From: Lacimicrobium alkaliphilum
Lineage (GTDB): Bacteria; Pseudomonadota; Gammaproteobacteria; Enterobacterales; Alteromonadaceae
NCBI RefSeq assembly: GCF_001466725.1
Contig: NZ_CP013650.1
Coordinates: forward strand, 1,054,001-1,118,000
Length of the DNA: 64,000 nucleotides
Direction: 5' to 3'
Part shown: positions 8,609 to 16,875 of the stretch, piece after piece
Layout of the letters: the number at the start of each line of letters is the position of its first letter
How positions within the stretch are numbered: position 1 is the first letter of the stretch
Translations under genes and position numbers: made by a program
Notes under the pieces: model-generated
Database searches by the model: none
What the model saw: only the letters and a program-made list of their open reading frames with translations
Told to the model about the DNA's origin: nothing

Positions 8609-10122
8609 CGACACCTCAACCCCCTCAGGATCCGCAGCAGCAGGCAGCGCAGAATACAAAAGTACACAGTAAAGTTTACACGGGCTCGGCATTTATGCTG
8701 GTGACCCGGGTTGGTGTGAAATCCATCGGCCTGGTCAGTTCTATAGTGCTGGCGCGCCTGCTGGTGCCGGAGGATTTTGGTTTGGTGGCTATCGCTATGG
8801 CTATCTATGCCTTTATTGAACTCTTTGGGGCCTTGGGCCTGGGTACGGTTCTGATCCAGAGCCAGTCCAATGACAGGGATGATTACAATACCGCCTGGAC
8901 CTTTAAGGTACTGTTCGGCCTGGTTTCGGCAGCGGCGATGGCCCTGGCGGCACCCCATGTGGCGGTCTTTTATGCAGATCCGCGGCTGGAGAATGTGATT
9001 TATGTAATTGCTCTTGCCAGTATTCTTTCCGGGGCAGCCAATATCGGCGTAGTGAACTTTCAAAAGGACATGGACTTTCGCAAGGAGCTTAAATACCAGT
9101 TGGTGCCAAAGATTATCAGTTTTGTCATCACCCTGACCCTGGCCTTTATTTACCGCAACTACTGGGCACTGGTGATTGGTATGGTTTCCAATCAGTTGAT
9201 TATTTTGCTGTTCAGCTATTGGATGCATTCCTTCCGTCCGCGTTTTGGCCTTAAGTCTTTTAATAAGCTGTTCAGCTTTTCGCGCTGGTTGTTGCTGAAT
9301 AATGTGTTGTTTTATCTAAATGACAGGTTGAGCCAACTGATTGTGGGTAAAATGCTCACTCCCACTGCAGTGGGCTTGTATGCCATGGGTAAAGAAATTG
9401 CGCAGCTGCCGACCATGGAAATGGCCAAGCCTATCAATAAAGCCACCTTCCCGGTTTATTCACGCTTTAAGAATAACTTTACCGAGTTACGCAAAGCTTA
9501 CTTAAATACTGTTGCGTTAACTGCCAGCATCACTATGCCGGCGGCACTGGGGATTGCCCTGATTGCACCCTTGTTTGTGGAAGTGGTGCTGGGAGATAAA
9601 TGGCTACCCGCTGCGCCACTGATCCAGTTACTGGCTTTGTCCAGCATGCTGACCAGCCTGACAGTCAATAACGGCTATATCTATATGGCCTGCGGCAAGC
9701 CAAATATTATGTTTTTAATAAATTTAATTCGCACTGCCATGTTCTTTGCCTTTTTTATTCCGCTGCTGGATTTAAATGGCATTGTCGGCATTGGCCAGGC
9801 CAGGCTTGTCACTACCCTGATTATGCTGTTTGGCGCTCAGGCGGCTGTGGTGCTGTTTCTTAAACTACAGGTATTGCCCTTGTTAGCGGTATTCTTGCGC
9901 CCGACCCTGGCCTGCATGGTAATGGGGGGCGCAGTGTTGTTGATTCAGCAGGCTGATTGGCTGCCGGGGCAGGGGCTGTCGCTGTTAATGCAGATTATCG
10001 CGGGTGGCCTGAGTTATACCCTGGTGTCATTGCTGTTATGGCACTGGCAGGGCTACCCTGAAGGGCTTGAGCGCACTGTGGTTGAGCGGATTTACCCTGG
10101 TTATCTGCAAGGTAAAGTGTGA
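8605..10122 (+). CDS. Oligosaccharide flippase (Wzx-like, MOP superfamily)
   Basis: This 505-residue protein has around twelve to fourteen hydrophobic segments and the Wzx/MviN-type pattern (FMLVTRVGVKSIGLVSSIVLARLLVPEDFGLV near residues 32-62). It would flip undecaprenyl-linked repeat units across the inner membrane to the polymerase encoded just upstream. The N-terminal 30 residues are Gln/Pro-rich and hydrophilic. It overlaps the polymerase gene by four bases and is followed after three bases by the next start. The family assignment is strong; the glycan carried is not known. Confidence 0.88.
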   Translation: MTTPQPPQDPQQQAAQNTKVHSKVYTGSAFMLVTRVGVKSIGLVSSIVLARLLVPEDFGLVAIAMAIYAFIELFGALGLGTVLIQSQSNDRDDYNTAWTFKVLFGLVSAAAMALAAPHVAVFYADPRLENVIYVIALASILSGAANIGVVNFQKDMDFRKELKYQLVPKIISFVITLTLAFIYRNYWALVIGMVSNQLIILLFSYWMHSFRPRFGLKSFNKLFSFSRWLLLNNVLFYLNDRLSQLIVGKMLTPTAVGLYAMGKEIAQLPTMEMAKPINKATFPVYSRFKNNFTELRKAYLNTVALTASITMPAALGIALIAPLFVEVVLGDKWLPAAPLIQLLALSSMLTSLTVNNGYIYMACGKPNIMFLINLIRTAMFFAFFIPLLDLNGIVGIGQARLVTTLIMLFGAQAAVVLFLKLQVLPLLAVFLRPTLACMVMGGAVLLIQQADWLPGQGLSLLMQIIAGGLSYTLVSLLLWHWQGYPEGLERTVVERIYPGYLQGKV

Positions 10123-10125
10123 GCT

Positions 10126-11031
10126 ATGAATAAACTCTCCTCTTACGCCCCTGCTGATAAATTGGCCAGTGAGCTGCAACAACAGCTTCAGGGGCAGGCT
10201 GACTGGCTCAAGCCGGAAGCTTTACTGGATGGTATAAAGAACAGAACCGCCTGGCAGCCCTATCATGCCTTACCTGAGCTGAAGCAAACTCTGGGAAAAC
10301 TGGAGTCAGACCGGCCAGAACTATTGGGAGTGTTATTACAGTTCTTACTGATGCGCCTGATTGCGGACTTCAGCTCTGCGAATCTCACTTTGAATCTCAC
10401 AGATGACATCGCTGAGCTGTACCAGCAAAGTTTTGCCCGTATTCTCGGCCAGCCGAAGCCGGAAAAGGCCGATGACAGCTATTACAAAGATCTGGCGCTG
10501 GTCAGTGGTGTGCTGTTTCCGGCGGGAGAGAGGGTCGTCGAGCCCTTTTCAGTATTGCAGCGCAGCCTGATGTTTAATGCCGGGGTAACGCAAAGCCTGC
10601 AGTTTATAAAATCCGGCTTGTTGGCTGGTGGCTATAAGCCCGTATTCAGATTACACGTGCATCTGGCCGAGCAAAGCCGCTTAAGTGAGCAAAGCTGGTG
10701 GCAGACCTGCCAGCGCCTGGCCCGGATGCTTGAGGTTAACCCTGATATCAGAGGCATAGTAGGTTCCAGCTGGTATTATGATCCACAGGTACCGGCCATC
10801 AGCCCCCATCTGGGATTTATCAATAAATTGTTGGCAGAGAACGGCGCATACTGGTTTTTTTCTCATATCGAGGGTAGTAACAGCGGGGCCTTTGCCACTT
10901 CCCAGACCCGTAAACAGGCATTTGAAGCAGGCAAATATCTGCCCAGAAATTATGTGGTGTTCTGGCCCCGAAACCGGGTATTGAACTGGTACCAGCAAGT
11001 AAAGAATAGCCAAACAGAGGCAGGTGTATGA
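10126..11031 (+). CDS. Uncharacterised protein in EPS operon
   Basis: I do not recognise this 301-residue protein. It is soluble-looking, with no signal peptide and no clear membrane segment. The first ~120 residues are helical and charged. The C-terminal half has aromatic-rich patches (GSSWYYDP near residue 217, YWFFSHIEGSNSGAFAT near residue 243, YVVFWPRNRVLNWY near residue 278). It is translated in line with the EPS genes, three bases after the flippase stop and with ATGA overlap into the deacetylase gene. The position between flippase and deacetylase suggests a cytoplasmic role in making or modifying the EPS, but no reaction can be assigned. Confidence 0.75.
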   Translation: MNKLSSYAPADKLASELQQQLQGQADWLKPEALLDGIKNRTAWQPYHALPELKQTLGKLESDRPELLGVLLQFLLMRLIADFSSANLTLNLTDDIAELYQQSFARILGQPKPEKADDSYYKDLALVSGVLFPAGERVVEPFSVLQRSLMFNAGVTQSLQFIKSGLLAGGYKPVFRLHVHLAEQSRLSEQSWWQTCQRLARMLEVNPDIRGIVGSSWYYDPQVPAISPHLGFINKLLAENGAYWFFSHIEGSNSGAFATSQTRKQAFEAGKYLPRNYVVFWPRNRVLNWYQQVKNSQTEAGV

Positions 11032-12026
11032 AAACCCTGATTTTCAGGTTAAGCAAAATATTGGGATTGTTTTATCTGGCCCGCAAACTGACCGCAGATA
11101 AGACCCGCATTCTCTGTTATCACGGTATTTCGGTGGACGATGAACACAAATTTCGTCCTGGCCTGTTTATGCAAAAGTCCACCTTTGCCCGGCGTATGCA
11201 ACTGCTTAAAAAGTGGAAGTTTACTTCCATCAATCTGGATGACTACGTTGCTCAGAGAGAGCAGGGCCAGGTGCAGAAAGATTCGCTGATTATCACTATA
11301 GATGATGGCTGGCAGGCAATTCTTGACGGCATGTGGCCCGAAATTAAAGCCTGCCAGTTTCAGGCTACCCTCTATCTTTCCAGTTACTTTATTCAGCATC
11401 GCCGGCCGGTATTTAAAGTCGCGGTCTTTTACCTGTTCTGGAAGCACAACAGGCCATTTAAACCGGCGCAGGATAGCTGCCTTGAAGAATATCGGGCGCA
11501 GGAGCTGGATGCAGCGAAGTTGCTGGAGGTTGTAAAGCAACTGGGTTCAGACTATGAGCAGCCGGTTTTAAAAGAATTATGTGCTTATTTTGGTGAATCA
11601 ATCGAGGCATGGCAGCAAAGTGGCAAGTTTATGTTTTTATCACCACAGCAGGTGTCAGAGCTGCATAAACAAGGCCTGGCGATTGAACTGCATACCCACA
11701 AGCACCGTTTCTCTGAAGTAGGTTTAGAAGAGGCCCGACAAGAGCTGGAGCGTAATCATCAGGCCATTGTTGAAATGACAGGCAAGCAGCCCAAGCACTT
11801 TTGCTATCCCCGGGGGGAGTTCCGTGAAGAGCAGTTAAAAGTACTGAGCGATATGGGCATTCAGTCTGCCACTACTACCGACAATGAGCTGTGTTCAATT
11901 AAACACCATACCTACAAATTGCCCCGTATTATGGACAACGACAATATCAGCGAACTGGAATTCGAAGCAGAGATCAGTGGCTTTATGACTCTGTTACGCG
12001 GGCTTGGCCGAAGAGGGCAGTCATGA
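11028..12026 (+). CDS. Polysaccharide deacetylase family protein (NodB/CE4 fold)
   Basis: This 332-residue protein has a CE4 NodB-type domain: the Asp-Asp motif TIDDGW near residue 88, a metal-binding HTHKH near residue 221, and FCYPRGEF near residue 262. These are the expected motif 1, 2 and 3 positions, so the enzyme is probably active. CE4 enzymes remove N-acetyl (sometimes O-acetyl) groups from sugars. A long insert of about 110 residues between motifs 1 and 2 is typical of the XrtA-locus members. No signal peptide is evident, which suggests it acts on cytoplasmic intermediates. It overlaps both neighbours by four bases. Confidence 0.85.
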   Translation: MKTLIFRLSKILGLFYLARKLTADKTRILCYHGISVDDEHKFRPGLFMQKSTFARRMQLLKKWKFTSINLDDYVAQREQGQVQKDSLIITIDDGWQAILDGMWPEIKACQFQATLYLSSYFIQHRRPVFKVAVFYLFWKHNRPFKPAQDSCLEEYRAQELDAAKLLEVVKQLGSDYEQPVLKELCAYFGESIEAWQQSGKFMFLSPQQVSELHKQGLAIELHTHKHRFSEVGLEEARQELERNHQAIVEMTGKQPKHFCYPRGEFREEQLKVLSDMGIQSATTTDNELCSIKHHTYKLPRIMDNDNISELEFEAEISGFMTLLRGLGRRGQS

Positions 12027-13117
12027 GCTCACTCTTTTCCCGGCTTCGCGCGCTGTTTTATATGCTCAATAAAGAAGCACAGCTGGCCGGTATCAGTAAA
12101 ACCAGCATGTACCGGCAGACTCTGCAGTTCTGCCTTAAGACCGGCCTGGGGCCACGCTATTTTGTAGTCGCCGGCATGGCCCGCCAGGGATTTGAGGAAC
12201 AGGACAAGTGGCAGCATATTTCTGCCAAAGACTATTATGCGGCGCTAAAGGTACTGAATCCGCCCCAATACCGCAAACTGACTCAGAGTAAGCTCTCTGA
12301 AAAGGCGCTGTATAAGCTGATGCATATTCCCACCCCTGAGCTGTTTGGCTATTTTCATCCCTATAAAGGCTTTGATAACACAGGTCAGCCGCTGACCGAT
12401 GCCGCACAGCTTGAGACTCTGATGAGTGCGCATACCGATAGTACTTTGTGTATCAAACCCATAGAGGGTTGGGGCGGTGCCGGAGTAATGGCGGGCAGAA
12501 TTCTGCTGGATGATAACGAGCAGCAGCCGGTGTTTCAGCCCTTGCATTCCAAGCAGCAGATGAATGCCAGAGAACTGATAAACAGCTGCAAAGGCAAAGC
12601 GGCCAACGCTGAATTTGTACTTGAGGCCTATATTCAACAATCTGAACAGTTTATGGCGATGAACCCCGATAGTGTGAACACCTTGCGAATCTGGGTTCTG
12701 GAAAGCTCTCCCGGGCAGGCCCAGGTGATTGGGGCGTACTTAAGAGTGGGCAGAGCAGGCTCTGCCATTGATAACGCCTCAGCAGGGGGGATTATGTGCC
12801 CGGTAAGACTTGTCGATGGCAAAGTTGAGCCAGGGCTGACCAAATATACCCCTCATAGAGATGATATTACTCAACACCCTGATCATAATGCGCAACTGGC
12901 AGGCATGACTCTGGAGCACTGGCAGGAGATTAAAAGCTTTGCCTGTAAGGTACTGCTTAGATTACCCTATACTCGTTTTGCCGGACTGGATGTGACCATG
13001 ACAGCACAAGGACCGGTATTAGTTGAAACTAACGTGGCGCCGGATAAAGACGGTGCTGCTCATGCAAATATCCCCTCTATCAGGCTCAGGGAGGCAGCTG
13101 AGAAATCTTATGTTTAA
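12023..13117 (+). CDS. Sugar-transfer-associated ATP-grasp protein (copy 1)
   Basis: This 364-residue protein resembles the sugar-transfer-associated ATP-grasp family (PF14397). Visible features are the nucleotide-binding Lys strand CIKPIEGWGGAG near residue 143, NTLRIWVLES near residue 219, a YLRVGRAGSAIDNASAGG segment near residue 239, and the metal-binding Glu/Asn pair in LVETNVAPDKDG near residue 332. ATP-grasp enzymes join a carboxylate (as acyl phosphate) to an amine or thiol. The presence in an EPS operon suggests aminoacyl or peptide attachment to a sugar or carrier; the substrate is unknown. It overlaps the deacetylase by four bases and the next ATP-grasp gene by eight. Confidence 0.8.
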   Translation: MSSLFSRLRALFYMLNKEAQLAGISKTSMYRQTLQFCLKTGLGPRYFVVAGMARQGFEEQDKWQHISAKDYYAALKVLNPPQYRKLTQSKLSEKALYKLMHIPTPELFGYFHPYKGFDNTGQPLTDAAQLETLMSAHTDSTLCIKPIEGWGGAGVMAGRILLDDNEQQPVFQPLHSKQQMNARELINSCKGKAANAEFVLEAYIQQSEQFMAMNPDSVNTLRIWVLESSPGQAQVIGAYLRVGRAGSAIDNASAGGIMCPVRLVDGKVEPGLTKYTPHRDDITQHPDHNAQLAGMTLEHWQEIKSFACKVLLRLPYTRFAGLDVTMTAQGPVLVETNVAPDKDGAAHANIPSIRLREAAEKSYV

Positions 13118-14177
13118 CAGTATTCGTCGCGCGATAAGACTTTCCCGTGAGCGCAGCAGGGAAGATAACGCCCAGCCCTTCTCCCGCCAGTTATGGGAAA
13201 TGGCCCGGTTGCAACTTACCACCAAGCTGGGGCCGGGGAATTATCATAAATACCGGCTGTGGCAGAAAGACATCCCCTGGGAGGAGAAGAAAGGCTATTG
13301 GCATGATCAGAAGTATTATGAGTTTCTGAATCGGGTTAATCCATACAAATACCGGATTGTGGCTCGGCACAAAGTTCTGGCTAAAGCGCTGTTGCAATTT
13401 TATGGAATTGCCGATGCGGATTACCATGGTTACCTGAGCCAGTCAGGTGGTTTTAGTGCGACAGGACAGCCGGTTAAATCCGCAAAGGATCTTGAGTCTT
13501 TGCTCGCAGGCAAACCTGAACTTAGCAAGGTTTGCTTCAAATTGGTTGAGGGCTCCGAGGGTATAGGATTTTTCGCTGTGGAGATAAGCCGGGATAATGG
13601 CATACTGCTTAACAAGCTGGGTGACAGCCAGACATTCTCTGTGGCCGATTTTCTCGATAAGGAACTTAAACTGCCACTAGGTAATGAATACATTATTGAA
13701 TCCTATCTTGAGCAGCATCCGGATCTGGCACAGTTTAATCCCAGTAGTCTGAACACTATGCGTGCATGGGTAACCCGCACGGCATCGGGAGAAGTAGATG
13801 TTGTGGGTGTGTACCTTCGTGTAGGCCGTTCAGGGAAACTGGTCGATAACGTTTCTTCAGGCGGTTTCGTCGTGACCATGGACAATGACAGCTTTAAAAC
13901 AGGGTTTGGAATTCTGAAAAATCAGGATGGTGCGGCGACCGACAGTCATCCTGATTCAGGCTTTAAACTGGCTGGGGTACAAGTGCCATTTAAACAAGAA
14001 ACCCTGAAGCTATGTAAAGATGTAATAAGTATCCTGCCATCGACACAGTTTGTGGGGTTGGATATTGCGTTTACGCCACATGGCCCCGCCATTGTCGAAT
14101 TTAACTTAGCTCCCTCACCGCAAGGGGCTGGTTCTTTGTTAAAAAGTCATAAAGAGTTATTTGCTGATTTATTGTAG
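13110..14177 (+). CDS. Sugar-transfer-associated ATP-grasp protein (copy 2)
   Basis: This is a paralog of the preceding gene, 355 residues. It shows the same blocks: CFKLVEGSEGIGF near residue 140, NTMRAWVTRT near residue 214, YLRVGRSGKLVDNVSSGG near residue 234, and the metal ligands in IVEFNLAPSPQG near residue 328. I chose the ATG at 13110 (MFNSIRRAIRL). Translation could extend in frame to a TTG at 13023 inside the upstream gene, but the added residues are not family-like. AGGGAGG at 13088-13094 is rather far from the start, so coupling from the upstream gene is likely. The N-terminus differs from copy 1, which argues for a different substrate or partner. Confidence 0.78.
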   Translation: MFNSIRRAIRLSRERSREDNAQPFSRQLWEMARLQLTTKLGPGNYHKYRLWQKDIPWEEKKGYWHDQKYYEFLNRVNPYKYRIVARHKVLAKALLQFYGIADADYHGYLSQSGGFSATGQPVKSAKDLESLLAGKPELSKVCFKLVEGSEGIGFFAVEISRDNGILLNKLGDSQTFSVADFLDKELKLPLGNEYIIESYLEQHPDLAQFNPSSLNTMRAWVTRTASGEVDVVGVYLRVGRSGKLVDNVSSGGFVVTMDNDSFKTGFGILKNQDGAATDSHPDSGFKLAGVQVPFKQETLKLCKDVISILPSTQFVGLDIAFTPHGPAIVEFNLAPSPQGAGSLLKSHKELFADLL

Positions 14178-15338
14178 CTAATGACCTTCCAGCATGCGCC
14201 GGACTCTTTCACCTTTTTTGAGGTTGGCATAACGGCGCATAAAGTCACGCATAGTCCGATCCATCAACGCCGTTTCATGTATTTGCAGAAACTCTGTACC
14301 GCCGATATCGTTAAGCTCCAGTATAACCGGCCCTTCCTCTCCCATAATGACATCCCAGTGCAATATGTTCATGGTGCTGATGACGCTTGAAGCGTGCTTG
14401 ATCTCGGTTAGCAGTTTGTCCCAGTGTGGAATAGTAAAGTCTTCAAAGCGCTTACCCGTAGTGGGGTGAGTTTCAGAGTACTTTGCGAAGGGCCAGAAGC
14501 CATTGATGGCAACAGATACGGAACCATTCTCTGGATCTATTCTGCAAACCAGATTACCACTTTTGCCTTTGCTGAAATTGTCATTGGTATTTCCTGGCAT
14601 GACGACTTTCCACACTGCACTGTGCACTATGGGGTTGTGTTCATCATTCAGCACCATTACGCGCAGCCCGGAAGGCACAACCGTGCCTGTAAACTCATTA
14701 ATTGCCGGATGCTGACTGACGACATCCTGAAACAGATAGCCCATTCTGCGTCGGTACAACCTGGTATCCGGATTGTTGATCGTGAGTTTAATAAATTCAT
14801 CAAAGGTAAAGGTTTTACCGTCTTTGGTGATGACCTTGTCAGTGTCCTGATCATAGCTCTCTACATAGTATCCCCCGATACCCTGTTGGCAGAGCACAGG
14901 TTTAACAAACATCGGCTCTTTTCGCGATGCCATCATGTCTTTAACCTGATCAATCTGATTCATTTTAACGGGAATAAAATCGGCAAGGGGGCCTGCAGGT
15001 TTAAAAACACCCACCAAATGGACCGTTGGAAGTTTGAACACTTCACAAACCTGCGCAAAAAGAAGTTTGTCCCATGACACTGTCACCCCTGTTCTGACAT
15101 TCAGGCTTCGGTTGAAAGGCTCTATGTATCCGGATCCCAGTGTATTGGAGTATCGTTCTGATCCGCGTTCTGCTGTATAAATGCGATACTTGTAATAATC
15201 CCAGACATCACAACAGGGATTCAGCCGGTACAACTGAATAATATCCAGAATTTGTGTGGTTATGCTTTTATTGTGGGCTCTTTTTACTTCCTGAGCCTGG
15301 CGATAAAGGCTTTTCAACTTGAATATATAGTTGTTCAT
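14178..15338 (-). CDS. Sugar-transfer-associated ATP-grasp protein (copy 3, opposite strand)
   Basis: This is a third member of the same ATP-grasp family, 386 residues. Its blocks include MFVKPVLCQQGIGGYYVE near residue 136, PSGLRVMVLND near residue 220, a KSGNLVCRIDPENG segment near residue 255, and the metal-binding ILELNDIGGTEFLQ near residue 345. It is more divergent than copies 1 and 2. It runs convergently to copy 2, and the two stop codons abut with no spacer (14177/14178). It is divergent from the MurF-like gene, with 222 bases between their starts that must hold both promoters. The substrate is unknown. Confidence 0.78.
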   Translation of the reverse strand: MNNYIFKLKSLYRQAQEVKRAHNKSITTQILDIIQLYRLNPCCDVWDYYKYRIYTAERGSERYSNTLGSGYIEPFNRSLNVRTGVTVSWDKLLFAQVCEVFKLPTVHLVGVFKPAGPLADFIPVKMNQIDQVKDMMASRKEPMFVKPVLCQQGIGGYYVESYDQDTDKVITKDGKTFTFDEFIKLTINNPDTRLYRRRMGYLFQDVVSQHPAINEFTGTVVPSGLRVMVLNDEHNPIVHSAVWKVVMPGNTNDNFSKGKSGNLVCRIDPENGSVSVAINGFWPFAKYSETHPTTGKRFEDFTIPHWDKLLTEIKHASSVISTMNILHWDVIMGEEGPVILELNDIGGTEFLQIHETALMDRTMRDFMRRYANLKKGERVRRMLEGH

Positions 15339-15560
15339 ACTCGCTAAAATCCCTGCGTTGATAAATATACCGCTTAGTAGAAGTAAGCTATCAGTTTAAA
15401 CGACGTTACTTTACTGTATTCAATAACACAGGCAACAGAATATTCCCTGATAAACCGAAATTGAAAAAAATTGAGCGCAGAGTGCGTAAATTATGTGGTT
15501 TCTGCCAGAGGCAGTATCTATACTTCCTGCACCTTAAAGGAGCATTAAGAGAACAGATGT
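15339..15560. promoter_or_regulatory. Divergent intergenic region, ATP-grasp copy 3 / MurF-like ligase
   Basis: These 222 bases separate two divergent starts, so they should carry a promoter for each. The region is AT-rich. AAAGGAG at 15536-15542 lies 18 bases before the MurF-like ATG, which is a poor spacing for a ribosome-binding site. A TATACT hexamer near 15520 could be a -10 element, but I find no convincing -35 partner. No repeat element of the kinds found elsewhere in the window occurs here. Confidence 0.35.
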
Positions 15561-16823
15561 ATGGGCAAGAAGCTCAGCTTTTCATCATGGTCCGGAGAGC
15601 GCAGAATCGCCTTGATTTCCTCCGCCCTTAGACAAATCGCTAAAATCGAACTGGCAGCACATCCCAGAAAAATAGTTGCTATTACCGGAAGTGTAGGAAA
15701 GACCACCACAAAAGAATATGTAGCCTTAGTCCTGAGTGAGGGCTTCAATGTCAGAGCCACCTCAGGTAACGCTAATAGTCGCACAGGTGTCCCATCCACT
15801 ATTATCAACAGGCCCAATGTCAAAAGCTATATAGCCTTGACTAAGGCTTTGCTTGTAACTGCTTACGGCCTCTTTTCCCGCAATAAAAAAGAGCAGTATC
15901 TGGTGCTTGAGGTGGGGGCAATGCTGCCCGATCAAATAAGAAAGCAAGTTACCGCTTTTACTCCCAATATCTCTATTGTCACTTCTGTCGCACCTGGTCA
16001 TCTGGAAACGCTCGGTAGCATTGAAGCCGTAGCTGAAGAAAAAAGTCGTATTGTTTCTGCTTTGCCTGAGAATGGTGTAGCAATCCTGTGTGCGGATGAC
16101 AGCCGGGTCCGGGAGATGCAGGCCTTGCATCCGGGTAAGACGCTTTTATTCGGCTTTGAAGAAAAAGCCAATGTGCATATGCAGATAGTTACTCAATCCT
16201 CAGAGGGCATCGAGGCGTTGTTATCTGATCCCGAAGGGCAGGTGCAGATGCATTTTCCTTATGTGACTAACCGTTATCACTTATACAGTGTTATGGCGGC
16301 CTGGTGTGCAGGTCTTGTGGCCGGAGTAGACAGAGCAAAGATGCAGGCTGTGCTGCAAAATGTGCAGCCCAGACCAAACCGGGGAACGATCCAGAATGGC
16401 TCCTCCAATACTTTAATTCTGAACGATGCCTTTAACGCCAATCCGCTCTCGGTTAAGGCGGCACTGGAGACTTTTGCTTCGGTAGCGACCGATCGGCGCA
16501 GAGTTGTAGTACTAAGCGATATGCTCGAGTTGGGAGAGCAAAGTGAAGCCTTGCACTATGAGACAGGCAAACAGGCCGGCGCGGTAGCCAGTCAGTTTAT
16601 TGCCTGTGGCGAATACGCCGATGCTTATATCAGAGGGTTCAAAGAGGTTCAGCCAGAAGGCAAGAGCTTTTGTTGTGAGGGTGTTGACCAGGCAGAAGAG
16701 GTTCTGAACAGGCTGTTACAGGCAGACGATGCGATACTCTTTAAAGGCTCCCATGGTACAAATCTTTATCAGTTAGCCAGTAAAATTTCGTTGAGATTTA
16801 GTGCTTCTGAACAAAGCTCATAA
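15561..16823 (+). CDS. MurF-like Mur ligase family protein lacking the N-terminal UDP-substrate domain
   Basis: This 420-residue protein is an ATP-dependent amide (peptide-bond) ligase of the Mur ligase family. The P-loop GSVGKTT is at residues 43-49, followed by LEVGAMLPDQ near residue 117, the MurF-type LNDAFNANPLSVKAAL near residue 290, and SDMLELGEQSEALH near residue 317. In MurF itself the P-loop lies near residue 107, after a domain that binds the UDP-MurNAc part; that domain is nearly absent here. The enzyme therefore probably joins an amino acid or peptide to something other than UDP-MurNAc-tripeptide. It sits next to three ATP-grasp genes, which suggests a shared pathway. A perfect hairpin terminator follows the stop. 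Confidence 0.8.
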   Translation: MGKKLSFSSWSGERRIALISSALRQIAKIELAAHPRKIVAITGSVGKTTTKEYVALVLSEGFNVRATSGNANSRTGVPSTIINRPNVKSYIALTKALLVTAYGLFSRNKKEQYLVLEVGAMLPDQIRKQVTAFTPNISIVTSVAPGHLETLGSIEAVAEEKSRIVSALPENGVAILCADDSRVREMQALHPGKTLLFGFEEKANVHMQIVTQSSEGIEALLSDPEGQVQMHFPYVTNRYHLYSVMAAWCAGLVAGVDRAKMQAVLQNVQPRPNRGTIQNGSSNTLILNDAFNANPLSVKAALETFASVATDRRRVVVLSDMLELGEQSEALHYETGKQAGAVASQFIACGEYADAYIRGFKEVQPEGKSFCCEGVDQAEEVLNRLLQADDAILFKGSHGTNLYQLASKISLRFSASEQSS

Positions 16824-16828
16824 AATAT

Positions 16829-16858
16829 AACACTGCAGCGCTGGTGCGCTGCAGTGTT
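16829..16858. terminator. Perfect hairpin between convergent genes
   Basis: A 13-base inverted repeat AACACTGCAGCGC/GCGCTGCAGTGTT with a TGGT loop lies between the MurF-like gene and the convergent lyase-like gene. The A-rich left flank (TAAAATAT) gives a U-run on the minus strand, and the arrangement suits a bidirectional terminator. Confidence 0.75.
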
Positions 16859-16875
16859 AAAGGGGAGCAATTCGC

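Noticed and set aside
8470..9228. 252-codon open frame on the minus strand
   Set aside because: It lies opposite the polymerase and flippase genes. Its His/Gln-rich composition is that of a reverse-frame shadow.
14424..15077. 217-codon open frame on the plus strand
   Set aside because: It is antisense to ATP-grasp copy 3, which has a clear family match and the full length; the plus-strand product has no recognisable domain.
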